Notes under the pieces: generated by a model
Told to the model about the DNA's origin: nothing
The model's database searches: none
Seen by the model: only the letters and a program-made list of their open reading frames with translations
Origin: Puccinia triticina
Taxonomy: Eukaryota > Basidiomycota > Pucciniomycetes > Pucciniales > Pucciniaceae
DNA length: 64,000 nt
Direction: 5' to 3'
NCBI RefSeq assembly: GCF_026914185.1
Contig: NC_070563.1
Location: 3,183,001-3,247,000 of the forward strand
Translations under genes and position numbers: made by a program
In this document: positions 11,366 through 21,830 of the stretch, piece after piece
Layout of the letters: each line of letters opens with the position of its first letter
Numbering within the stretch: position 1 is the first letter of the stretch

Positions 11366-11889
11366 TGATCGCGGCGGGTGAGTTGGAAATAGTAGAGGGC
11401 TTTCGCGGCGGGTGAGTTGGAAATAGTAGAGGGCCTCGAGATGGTGGTGGTGGGGGCCCAATGTTTGGGTGCGAAGGGGGTAGGGCTAAGGCGGTATATG
11501 GGATGGACACAGTGGTATCTCGGATGGACACAGTCTTGTGGGGGCGCGCAACGGCGGGCGGGCAGGCGGGTGGATATCTAGTCGGTGGGAGCCTAGTAAC
11601 CCTAAGATGAGGACGCACCTCGCCCATGTAGGTCTGGGCGAGGTGCCCCCTCGCTGCTGCGCCGCCAGGCACCGGGGGGCTATGACTAGTGGGGGAGCCC
11701 CGTCCTGCGAGCCTGCTAGGAATTCGGGGGGCCCGGTCTTCGCGCCCGCGGGCCGGCCCGGCCTGCAGCCCCGGTGGTTTTTTGATACAAGTCCCAGCAT
11801 GCCTCACGCAAGGTGCCCCCGGACAAGCAACGCCAGCCCAGCTTCGCCAATGGACCACCGCGTGGGTCGTCCTGCTCCGCCTTCCCCCA
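11366..11889. other. GC-rich spacer between the two minus-strand genes
   Basis: A short duplicated phrase (CGGCGGGTGAGTTGGAAATAG) occurs at about 11372 and 11405, and GGATGGACACAGT.GTATCTC/TCTTG is duplicated near 11502 and 11522. The open frame across 11298-11993 is Pro/Arg-rich and I do not treat it as a gene beyond its first 30 residues, which belong to the transposon gene below. Confidence 0.4.
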
Positions 11890-14421
11890 AGTAAAACAAC
11901 ATGTAATACTTCGACCGGCGTGTCGAGTACCCCGTCGAAATCTGGAGTGAGTCCCCAGTCGTGGTCATCAGTCAAAGTCCCCAAACTTTGCACGGAGGAC
12001 CCCCGCCTGATGAGAATTTATGATACTTACCTTTAAGCTTTAAGACTGGATTGCACAATTGGTTGGAGTTGTCCTTGGCCAACCTCATCATCTTTGCTTT
12101 CAACTCGGAGTCGAGCCTCGCATTTGCAATAAACCTATTTGTTATAGGATCCTTGATCCCCCACTTCTTCCCTTTGATGGTAGACTGATTGAAGGTTTTA
12201 GTGATCGCCGTCTTGACTAGATCATGGCATCTTTTACGAGTTTGCGACCAAGCCCGAGGCCTCACTGGGACCTGTGGCGATTCACGAACAATCAGCCCCC
12301 GCCCCCAAGCTCGCTAATCCAAGGACAAGTGTATAAATACCTCTTCACCGAGCGAGTTGCGGTGCAGGAACTGTCGGATGAATGTCTTCGTCTGCTTGAA
12401 CTTCTTCATTCGGACTGAAAGCTTGCACATCCTGCACGGGTGGAGGGCCGCGCCTGGGTTTGGCGTGCATGTCAATTCGGCGTGCATTGGAGAGCCGCCA
12501 AGAAAACACAACAGTGTTGATGTGACCCAGACCGATTGGGAAATACTCTGATCGTAAGCTTCAAAACCAACTGTGGACATCTCGCTGAGTGAGTAGAGCG
12601 CCACCCGCATGGACATCAGCTCAAGAAGCATGTGGCATGACATGGCATGAACGGAACGGTCAGATCTTACTTGATTTCTTTTACAAGTTGTTCCGAGAGC
12701 TCACTCGCAGAAGCCAAATTAGACGTTGCCAGGAAATAACAGTTATACTCCTGGTTAGATATGTGAGGTGGAAGGCCAGCCAGAGTGAAATAGAAAGAGA
12801 TATGCTTGTTGAATTGCTTTGACACATTGCCAGAAGTGTCATCAGAGTAGAGAATCATGGGGACATTGCAGAGGATCTTCTTATGTGATCTCTCCCTCCA
12901 AGCATTTGGGAACTGTATCACCTCATGAACAGAGATGGACTTGGTTGCTAGGCAGAGGAGGCAAAGATCAGTCAAGAAAGCAGAGGCAGGAAAAGACTGA
13001 AGACACATGGGTTGGGTGCTTGCCATAAAGTTTACCACCACAGGCATCCACCAGCCTCCGCCCATCAGTCCAGCGAATCTCCTGGTAGTCACGGGAAAAT
13101 AGCTCTACAGATACCGCAAGCAGGCGTGTATCACGAAACTCGAGCCCCGAAGGCAGTTGAATCTTGAGAGTATTTGTGCGGCGATTGTGAACGGTCAGCC
13201 ATGTCACATAATCACTAGGAACCTCCCAGCACTTTGCATGTAATACACCACCACGCGTATACAAAAAAATTGGGATCACAACCTGATTCGATTGCAGCTG
13301 CACTGGCTCGTAAATGTAGAAATCTTTCCCCTTGACCCTGCACATTTGAGCCCGGTGCTCTCGGGACATGCCGGTCAACCACTTTCCACATTGTGAGAAT
13401 TTTGACACCATCAACCCATCGGTTGACTCAGGATAATATTCCATATGCTTAGCGACGAGGGGATTAGCCAGATCCTGAAAAGTACATCATACAAACAAGA
13501 GTCAGTTTGTTGATAAGGAATAAAAGTGAAGGGCATAGTTGATTACTTGGCTTATTATTTTCTTGGTACTCAGGGCGTAGCAAGGTGTATCGACAACCGA
13601 TACGGCAGCTTGAACTTTGGCATCAAGTAATTCTTGAATCCTGGTCCGAGACGCCCGGACAGTCGCCCAGCTGGGTAGTTTTAGTCCACATACCTCCAAG
13701 ACGGAAGATAGCCTTGTGTAGAGGGATCTCGAGAGGATCGAGCGAGTGTGACCGATCAAAAGCGAACCAACAAGGTCCTGTTTTCCCACCCAAAGTATGG
13801 AATCAGTCAAAAGTTGGTGGAAAGAGAATTGAGCGGCATTGGACTGACCAACTTGCTCTTGAAAGGGTACCAGGCGCTGGTTTCAACCCTATCTGATCTC
13901 TTGTCAGTGCGCACAATCGGCCGCTCATCTTCTTCCATATTATCGCCCTTGTGCGCCGCGATAGTCATGAGGTCTTTGAGGAGGCCGCCGTGCGAGTCGG
14001 GGACCACTGACGCCTGACTGACCCCGTTGGCTTCTGAGCGGTTCGCAGCATGGGCCGCGGCGAGGTCGGCGACAAGACCGCGCACGTTCGACGGTGAAGG
14101 GGGGGCGTACTGGTCGAGATCAATCAACCCCGGCCCGCAGGCCCAAGAGTGCTCCGTGTATGCAAGGTGCTCTTCCTCTACTGCTGGAGGCCCGGCTTGT
14201 GGGATGCCGTCAGGCGAAGGCGGTCGCGGTCTGCTTGTAGCCTCGCGCTCCGCAACGCTTCGTTTGTGTGATTTCGTGCCGAGATGCTTGCGCCAGTTCT
14301 TCGTCCCCGTCGACCTGGGACATACCTTGCAGTAGTAAACATTGGCGGTGTAGGTGTAGTCTAAATGATCAACACCGAAACAATCATCAGCTAGCCAGCG
14401 CGCTTCAAGCGCGTAATCCAC
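11890..14421 (-). pseudogene. Large basidiomycete transposon protein, degenerate
   Basis: Reading down the minus strand there is an N-terminal C2H2-type finger (CKVC...HLGTKSH, near 14340-14270). A middle region follows with LPSWATVRASR (about 13670) and EYYPESTDGLMVSKFSQ (about 13440). Next come FNKHISFYFTLAGLPPHIS (about 12800), FLGGSPMHAEL with CRMC (about 12500-12440), KKWGIKDPITNRF (about 12160), and finally FDGVLDTPVEVLHVVLLG (about 11930). These motifs, in this order, are a protein family I recall as widespread in transposons of mushrooms and rusts; I am not certain of its formal name. After LLG the frame runs into unrelated GC-rich sequence, so the C-terminal half is missing. The exon joins near 13.8 kb do not close. 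Dead copy. Confidence 0.6.
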
Positions 14422-15525
14422 ACTGAGGTCTTGAGATTGCTAACCTGATTCGTCATTGGGGAACATTACACCGGAAAATGAGGTGCCGGATGTCTTGAAT
14501 CGAAGTCTTGGTGTGGGGAATGGATCGAAATGGGCGGAGTTACGAAGAGCAGGCGTTTTACGAAGCCTCGCCGGCGGTAGTGACACAGGAGGTGTATTAT
14601 AAAATTATGGTATTAGGTGCCTTACTGATACGCATGCCATTGTCCAAGTGCGCTTCGGGGCAGGCAGAGGCCGGTCGGCGGCAGGGTGATCAATCCCCCG
14701 GCCTGCTCACTGGCCGGCGCATCCCGTCGAGCTCGTGAGTCCTCGCGTACACGTGGCGCCGAGCAGTCGAGGCCGACTGCTTGGCATCTGTGTGGCCACT
14801 GTGTGGCGCAGCGCTCATGGCATCTGTCACCGGCGCGATCATGACCGGTGCGAAACGGCAGCGTCCTTACCTGACGCCGCCATAGGACGCCGCCCCAACC
14901 AAGACGCTTGGGTGGCATCGCCCACGGGCGCCGGACTGATGGTGTCAAGGGCAGCTGTCCACCTGCGGCCTATACTGGCGCCCCCACGGCCCTCACGACC
15001 CCAAGCGTGACATGGTGGCGTCAGTATGCCCTCCTGGTCATCCTGGCGTACTGTACCGCCCACCTGGCGCATGTACGACTGAAGCGTCAGGTGGGCGCAG
15101 GCGCTTTTGCCGATTCGCCCGGGTGTGTACATACGTTGCGGCATGTGCAAGTGGAAGCAGGTCGAGCGACTTGGGCTGCGAACCAAAAACTCGGCTGGCG
15201 CGTGCCTGGCAGGAAGCCAAAATTTTGATATGGTGGCATCGAGGAACGCGTTGGTGTCAAGTATGAGCTGGCTAATCAAGACAAAAACGAGGAAATGTTG
15301 AGGGAGCCACATGATGGGTCAAAGGGTTGGTCGTCGGCCAGGGCTCATGGTGGGGCGTGCTAGGATCTTTTGTAACCGGCACGGGATCTCATGGGATTGT
15401 CATGTTTCATAGTCCGAATCGCGATTGAGTCCCAAACAGGTCAAGAAAACTTAACACGTGTTTCTTTGAATGAACCTCGGCACAAATGTGATACGCGTTT
15501 CAGGAAGATACAAAATGATCACAAC
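14422..15525. other. GC-rich DNA without a supportable gene
   Basis: This lies upstream of the transposon gene and may hold its promoter and first exon (an ATG at about 14467 with a GTTAGC donor is possible). A 9-bp inverted repeat GCCCACCTG/CAGGTGGGC sits at about 15057-15094. Open frames on both strands look like GC artefacts. GC falls back to the background level after about 15.3 kb. Confidence 0.35.
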
Positions 15526-15528
15526 TTA

Positions 15529-15912
15529 GGCCCTGTTTGGCACTGATAAATATAGGCGATATAATCACCGGTTAATTCAATAAAAAATACAAAATTCAAC
15601 ATAAAGCCTCCAAATTTTTTTTATAGGCAACCTACAGTGCTGTTCTCTTCAACTGTGAACCCAGAATCAACTTATCTAGCCATCTTCAGCACCATAATAC
15701 CATTATATCACTTCATATTGGTCAAAAGTGATATAATGGTATTATGGTGCTGAAGATGGCTGAATCAGTTGAATCTGATTTCAAAGTTGAAGAGACCAGC
15801 ACTGTAGGTTGCCTATACAAAAAATTTGGAGGCTTTATGTTGAATTTTGTATTTTTTATTGAATTAATCAGCGATTATATCACCTATAATTATATCAGTG
15901 CCAAACGGGGCC
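15529..15912. mobile_element. Tourist-like foldback MITE, 384 bp, TTA target duplication
   Basis: The ends are GGCCCTGTTTGGCACTGATA and its near-complement TATCAGTGCCAAACGGGGCC, flanked by TTA on both sides (15526-15528 and 15913-15915). TTA duplications with a GGCCC.GTTTGG terminus are the hallmark of PIF/Harbinger Tourist-type MITEs. The inverted repeat extends through almost the whole element: the two arms meet in a palindrome around 15725 (GTGATATAATGGTATTATGG). One arm carries a few differences from the other. It cannot code for a transposase and depends on an autonomous partner elsewhere. The open frame at 15744-15989 is a by-product. Confidence 0.8.
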
Positions 15913-16590
15913 TTAAGCTTATGACCTGTTTGTTGCGATGGGTTCTTCTTAATAGGCGCGGCTACGCCGCTGCTTGTCTCAGGACCTAACCATTAATCTC
16001 AAAACCTCATATTTTATTTTCTACGCGCCCAAAATTCTAGCTTTTGTGGGCTTGCCGCATTGCAAACTTAAAGAATCATATAAGACACGGTGCTGCGTTT
16101 TGTGAGGCACACAGGCTTAAGGCAAGCTTGAGCAGCCTCTTTGCGGTTGTTGCGGGGGCAACACTCTTGTAGAGAGGCTTATGCGCAAAGTTGGGTCGCG
16201 GGGCTGGCAGCATTGCAAAATTACTCAAATTACCTCTTTAAAATAGATATACAAAAATCAACGCCCTCAGTTGACAATTCCAATACATAGAATTCTTTCT
16301 TGTCTTGATGCGCATCTTTTGTGCTATGTAGCTTTCTCATAGGTTGACGACCTGATTTTCTATTGACAAAAGAAAACTGCCTCAAAATCCTCTTTTTTTC
16401 CATTGCAATGTCCAATTGGAATTTGTGCCATCAGACCGTGAAAGTATGAAAGCCATACCTCTTTTCACATGAGGGCCCAGGACATTCTGTAAGTCTCTCG
16501 GTAAGCTCTCCTTGGCGCGGTCTTGCGGAGTTGTTGGCTACAATCCCTGAGGGGGAACTCAGAACATCAACAACAGACAGCCACCGCCGA

Positions 16591-16947
16591 CATGCCGAGA
16601 GTACCAATCAAAGTACCAAAGGGGGCATCATCAAGCTCTCCATCGAGTTCTTCATCAAATTCTTCATTGAGTTCTCCCTCGAGATCATCAAGTTCAACTC
16701 CGATGTCCTCTAATAGTCTAGCCAAGAAACTGTTCAAAAATCAAGCTGTCCGAGACAGCAGGATCAAGTTGATCGGCCGCGCACCACACGCGCAGAACTT
16801 TTGGGGTTGGGTAGGGGATGTGATGAGATGGACTTACCGGGCGGGAACCAGATCCTTGCACACGCCGCCTCGCGCCCCTCTGCCATACTGGGTACGAGGG
16901 ACTTGTGTCAAGTTTGGGCTTAAGGGATGTTGCAAGCATATTGTAAA
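16591..16947 (+). CDS. Serine-rich open frame, truncated, unidentified
   Basis: An ATG at 16591 opens a frame that begins MPRVPIKVPKG, continues as a serine/proline-rich stretch from imperfect TCATCAAG-type repeats, and then reads a basic segment (SLAKKLFKNQAVRDSRIKL). The frame remains open into the MITE at 16948, so the natural C-terminus is lost or never existed. A second frame of the same repeat is also open. I cannot assign a function and the call as a gene is weak. Upstream DNA (15916-16590) shows no gene; it contains GCGCGGCTACGCCGCTGC near 15957, a relative of the dispersed hairpin motif. Confidence 0.2.
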
Positions 16948-17200
16948 CAGAGATAGCATATGGCACCAGGGTACCTGTGGCGGGTGCGGGTACCCCCCTG
17001 AATTTTCACTAATCTCTGACACCGGCATCCGCCAGCGGGAGCCTGCAAAAACAGACAGGTACCCGCCTACAGGCACCGGGTACCTGCCAGCTGGTACTCA
17101 GAGCCATCCCTGCACTGTAGGGAAGGCACTTTACACCCAGTTTCCTGACACGGGTTCGGGTACCAGGTGCCCGGAAACAAGTACCTGTTTGCCATCTCTA
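16948..17200. mobile_element. hAT-type MITE with GGTACC-rich interior, 8-bp TSD ATTGTAAA
   Basis: The element starts CAGAGATAGC and ends GCCATCTCTA, so the termini are inverted copies of YAGAGATGGC, a hAT-style end. It is flanked by an exact 8-bp duplication ATTGTAAA (16940-16947 and 17201-17208), the hAT target length. The interior repeats GGGTACCTG and CAGGTACCC words many times in both orientations. A better preserved sister sits at 41026-41240, and degenerate relatives are near 31527-31657 and 59100-59195. It is non-coding. Confidence 0.8.
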
Positions 17201-17208
17201 ATTGTAAA

Positions 17209-17749
17209 CTCACAATCCCGGCACTTGGGCTACCATTTCAAAGTGAGGAACAATTGTATATTTTGGAATATACTTATTATAATCATCATTGTTATCACTC
17301 TCAATGTCAAAGTCTTGTTGAAAGCAGGTGGGGGAGCGTGGGGTACAAACCGTACCCAGAAAATGCAAATGAGGGTTTTGCTGGAGAAACTTCATAATAA
17401 ATATGTGAATTTCAGTCACACATTCCCTATCAACTTTCAGTTTTTTCCATAATTTGCATGAAATCAAACAACACCTTTATAAGATGGGCCTGGCTTTATG
17501 CCCAGAAGAGGGCTTATTTCTGTCGTTGTTCTTTTCCTTTCCAGAGTGTTCCATATCCAACTAGGCCCCCTCTCTAGGCCCCTTGTCACAGTGTATTTCT
17601 TCTGTTCCCTCACAAAATACACACTCACTCAGTTCCGGGCCCATATCAGACAGACCTGCTCCTTCGGAGACTTCTGATCTTTTGTTCTGAGTCCCTGAGC
17701 ATCTTGTGCTCTTGTCTTCTTCAGCCCTTCTCTCGCCTCATCTTTGGCA
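17209..17749. other. Non-coding DNA
   Basis: No gene is seen. Pyrimidine-rich AT-biased sequence separates the hAT MITE from the MULE relic. Confidence 0.4.
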
Positions 17750-19621
17750 TCCAGTCACTTTTCTTTCATCTCGGAGGTCAGAAAGGTGGCCAAAATAGGA
17801 GGGCCAATTGGTTTATCCTCCCCCTTGACAATCACCAGAACCTAGTGGTTTTTGTTGGTCTGAAGAAGATAAATTGGTTTGGCATCTTGAGAGTCGTTCG
17901 GTCCAAGCTGTAGGGGAAGGAATGTGTCACAGCTTTCCAGAGAGAGGAAGACAACAGGTTTCGCGTAAGCATTTGCAATCACCTGGCCATGGCCCATATT
18001 GTCAAGCCATTTTGCGCAAGTGGCTTTGAATTTTGGGGTCTTCATGGTAACTCCTGATATGATCTTCTTAACTGTGTCGCTGTTTCCCTGTAGTTTGGAG
18101 TAAATTTCCTTACTTTCTTCAATCTCTTTGACCAACTAGCCCCGAACTCGAAACCATCTATCATCGTCTTACCCAAGCGCTTTGGAAACACATTCAAAAC
18201 CGCAATTACCGTCCGGAGCAGGATCAAAAATTGCAGTAATAAACTTCCAAAGATGATTTGGGATCTGGGCTGCATATGGCTGAAAGATGTATCAATCAGT
18301 TTGTTGTCCAGAAACTTGTAACAAACCAAACATCCAACTTACCTCTACAGACTTAATTCCTTCTTCAATGTCACCAATATCTGATTCTTGCTTATCATTT
18401 TTGCCGCTGTTATCATTGCTGCCACCGTTATCATTGCTTCCGCTGAGGCTGGCACGTGATGGTTGAGAGTCAGAATTTTCTTCCACATAGCTATCATTGG
18501 ACTTTTCCAAATCGTTCTTGGCGTTATTGCTACTGGAATCTTTCTCTGCATTGATGTTGTGGTTGTTGCCGGCGGTTTTTTTGATTCTTTTGGATTTTTG
18601 TTTGGAAGCATTTGACACCAAGTCTCTCTTCCTCTTGTTGGATTCAAATTAGCTTTGACCAATTCAAATGCCAAAGGATCTCTTTTTGTAGATGTTGAGC
18701 GTTTCATTTTCTTGAGCACTGGCCTTCCTTTTGTTTTGATTTTGCCCTCAGGAGCTTGAATTGGAACGGCGTGATGGGTTCCCACTACAATTGAGTTGAT
18801 CTGGGAAAGAAGTCCTGCAAGTTTGTTTGGTGGTTCATTAGAGAGAGCTACCATCAGAGTCCTGACCTCTTCATCTAATTCAATATTGGGCTCTTCAATT
18901 TCCTGTAGACAACAGCCCCAAAACATTTGATATGATCAGTACGTAGTTGTTTTGATGATAACAAGATAATTATTTACTGACACTGATCTCAGGATTATAT
19001 TTTAGATGCCACTGGAAGTGGAAATCACCTGGGGATAATTTGTCTCTACTTTCCAATATTTTGATGATCTTGTGTGCACAAGGTATACCAATACCAATTG
19101 TTAGCGTTTTAGAACAAGCTTCAGTTGTATCAATATTTGTGATTCACTTGTATTGGGGGAGACACTCCTTAATTGCAAACATCAATATTCGCCCTAGGAG
19201 GGGTAAGAAGCATTTTGGAACTTTTACAAGGGTCTTGATGGTATCTCAAGCAATTGAATCATGAACATGGTTGATTTGGGAGTCTAAGGCATGGTATAAT
19301 GCCTTGAAAACAGCCAGCAAGTCGCCTTTTGAGTTATGTATGAAGTTCTTGACATACACATGACCATATTCTACTCTGGATGTGTTCAAGTTTTGGAGGT
19401 GAGGAACCAGATTCTACTCTGGACATGTTCAAGTTTTGGAGGTGAGGATACTGACACGCCCAACCAACAACAAACCTTTTGACTTCTGGAAGGATCCACG
19501 TGTCAAGGTATTCAGAAACCGCAGGCCAATTTGAAAGGAAGTTCTCCAAAGTACTTAACCAATCCTTGTAGATCTTGGGCTTCTTGGAATAAGTCACACT
19601 AGTCCAAAGCACTACCAACAT
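17750..19621 (-). pseudogene. MULE transposase C-terminus with OTU-like domain, dead
   Basis: Read on the minus strand, the 19621-19334 part matches the region of MULE transposases before the SWIM finger (EYLDTWILPEVKRF, then CQYPHLQNLNMSRVES). A decayed SWIM-like part follows, with HKIIKILESRDKLSPGDFH readable in shifting frames around 19.1 kb. An Asn/Ser/Lys-rich linker comes next (18.7-18.35 kb). The C-terminal part is OTU-protease-like: KWLDNMGHGQVIANAYAKPV at about 18010, and the His-containing NKNH at 17842 followed by an in-frame TAG where Trp is usual. Fusions of MULE transposase with an OTU-like cysteine protease domain are known from fungal, and especially rust, elements. Many frame breaks, plus a 43-bp direct duplication at 19368-19448, show the copy is inactive. 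Its 5' part is cut off by the repeat beginning near 19609. Confidence 0.6.
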
Positions 19622-21284
19622 GGGTAAATTTGTGATGTTGTATATTGATCAGTATAGCGTATATTGATCAAATTATATTGATCTTTTTTTTTATTCCTCT
19701 TGATACCTTTGTCTGTGTTCCATGTCTCCTTAATACTCTTCAATGATGTCAGCTAGCTACTAGATCAGAGCTAAAAGCTGACCAAAGTAAATAAATAGAA
19801 AAATCCCTTTTTTTCCTAGCAATAACAATATAAAGAGAAATAAAAAATCTAAGTATAAACAATCAGAGCAGTAGTGAGCTGATGCGCTTAAATAAACTGT
19901 AAATAGGAAAAAGAGCTTATTGGCGCGCGCATGCGCAAGAGAAATCAGCGTGATAGCGCGCGCATGCGCAAGAACATACAGATGGAATCAAACGCGTCCA
20001 CGCAGTAGCACTGCGTATATGACATAGAATAATAAAACGCTCATCATAGATGAACAGTACCTAGTAAAACAAAGCGCTCATCATGAAGAGTACACGGTGG
20101 AAGTAAAAACTGCTCATCTTTGACAAGGGATACTGTGATCATCTCCGTTTAAGGTGAACTATTACTCTATAAAAACAGAGGACTGATGCTGTATATTGAT
20201 CCCCATCTTCATCCACCCCGACACCAAACCCAGTACCTTCACCTCGAAACCTACCTTCAATAGTAAAGACCATACTAATCCGTTGTCCAAATCTGTTTGA
20301 AGTTCAAAGACTTCTAGAGCGTGATTTTACAAAGCGCTAAGGAACCTTTTTGGTTCCATTCCTGAAAAAACTTGGTCAAGACTTGTTAAAGGTAAAAATT
20401 TATACCTATAGTGAGTTTTTTCCCCACGGTTTCTTCCTTATAGAAATCCTTTCTCTAAAGGTTTCTCCTAGGGTATCTTAGCAAACCAAACCTGATTACC
20501 AGGCCCCTGCTGCATCAGGCATTCTAAACACCCCTGTACTACAGGCCCTGAATATTTACAGAGGGCACTTAAATACCCTTAGCTCACTGAGTTAAGCCCC
20601 TCCGTGCATAAATATATTTCTTTTTGTTACTCTGCCGGTATTCTATATTCTGAAACCGAGCTTATCCACCTCCAGCTATATCAGTAGCTTCTAAATCTGC
20701 AGCCGGCGTAGCTAGAAGACTGTTGTCTTGGTATCGCCGCCGCTGACAAATGATATCTCAACTTCCCCCTGTGTCAGCTTCAAGCCACAGGAATCTTTTC
20801 TTTTTTTTTGCCTGATAAAATTAAAATTAATGAATTTCTACAAGTAAAAAAAACAATTCAAAATTTTTGAGACGCCCTCAGCCACCCTGGATTTATACTA
20901 AAACTTGCAATGTCTTTTTTTCAGGAAGAAAAGAATGGTGTGTGTAGCATTCATGATGTTATCAGTAGTCTCTAAATCTACTTTTATCAAAAATGGAAAA
21001 ACATTGACCCCTCACCTCTCTCATAATACCATCCTTCATGCATTGTTAATTTGGTGTGACCTTATATTTCCTGAAGATATTGCATATCATCCTTGATATG
21101 CTACATGCATACAAGGCCTTTTGAAATTAGTTTACCATGGTTTAGCATATTTTTGTCAGGGTCTTTTTCATCTACTCTTGTTATCAACCACAGATTAATG
21201 AGGAATATCTCCACAAAAAATTTCATTGGATAGTTTTTCTGCATATAGATCCTTAAATATTATATTTGCGGTCACATCCATTAT
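19609..21284 (+). repeat. Leader of the 173-bp satellite family, split by a solo LTR
   Basis: Positions 19609-19743 and 20749-21284 match, in the same order, the DNA at 59696-60345 that leads into the main satellite array. Shared landmarks are GCGTATATTGATCAA, GATACCTTTGTCTGTGTTCC, CCCCCTGTGT.AGCTTCAAGC, GAAGATATTGCATATCAT and TTAGTTTACCATGGTTTAGC. At 59.8 kb the two halves are continuous, which proves that the 1-kb LTR between them here is a later insertion. The start near CACTACCAA.ATGG is the last visible homology. No coding is evident. Confidence 0.7.
19747..20748 (+). mobile_element. Solo LTR, 1002 bp, TSD AATGA
   Basis: The termini are TGTCAGCTAGC and CGCCGCTGACA, perfect 7-bp inverted ends TGTCAGC/GCTGACA. 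They are flanked by an exact 5-bp duplication AATGA (19742-19746 and 20749-20753). The uninterrupted counterpart at about 59838-59850 provides the empty site. A TATA-like CTCTATAAAAACAGAGG at about 20167 suggests transcription on the plus strand. Within the LTR, GCGCGCATGCGCAAGA occurs twice about 38 bp apart (19924 and 19962). The final 50 bp or so are shared with the LTR at 410-1217. No internal coding region is present, so this is a solo LTR. Confidence 0.85.
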
Positions 21285-21830
21285 GCAGCAGCTACAATCT
21301 GATCAGTTGCCAAATCTCACTACTTGGTTAGTTTCTTGGTGTTTCTGCAACTATATCTGAATGCAGCGTGGGGGTTCTTCCATGATATTGGTACCAAAAT
21401 GATCTAAAGCCCCCAAGGATTCATTTTGTACCTTTACTGACCACAAAACCCCCAAATGTAGCAGCTAAAATGTGATCAGTTGCCAAATATCACGTATTTG
21501 GTAGTTTCTTGGTGTTTCTGCCACTATATCTCAACACAGTGTGAGATTTCTTCCATTATATTGGTACCAAAATAATCAAATGTCTTCAAAGATTCATTGT
21601 GTACCTTGAATGACCACAAAACCCCCAAATGTAGCAGTGATCAGTTGCCAAATATCACTAATTTGGTAGTTTCTTGGTGTTTTTGCCACTATATCTCAGC
21701 GCAGCGTGGGAGTTCTTCCATGATATTGGTACCAAAATAATCAAATGCCCTCAAAGATTGATTTTGTACCTTGAATGACGACAGAACCCCCACATGTAGC
21801 AGCTACAATGTGATTGGGTGCCAAATCTAA
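21284..21830 (+). repeat. Relic 173-bp satellite, about three copies
   Basis: The phrase GCAGCTACAATCTGATCAGT and its variants start at 21287, 21461, 21633 and 21799, giving spacings of about 174, 172 and 166 bp. Each is followed by TTCTTGGTGTTTCTGC, CTATATCT and ACCACAAAACCCCCA as in the array after 60345. The copies here are more diverged from each other than those of the big array, consistent with a small, ageing tract. Confidence 0.8.

Noticed and set aside
11298..11900. Proline-rich continuation of the transposon reading frame
   Set aside because: Composition changes abruptly after LLG; the sequence overlaps the start and spacer of another gene and lacks family similarity.
16948..17452. 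Extension of the serine-rich frame to 309 codons
   Set aside because: The second half runs through a hAT-type MITE with defined ends and target duplication, so it is not part of a native gene.
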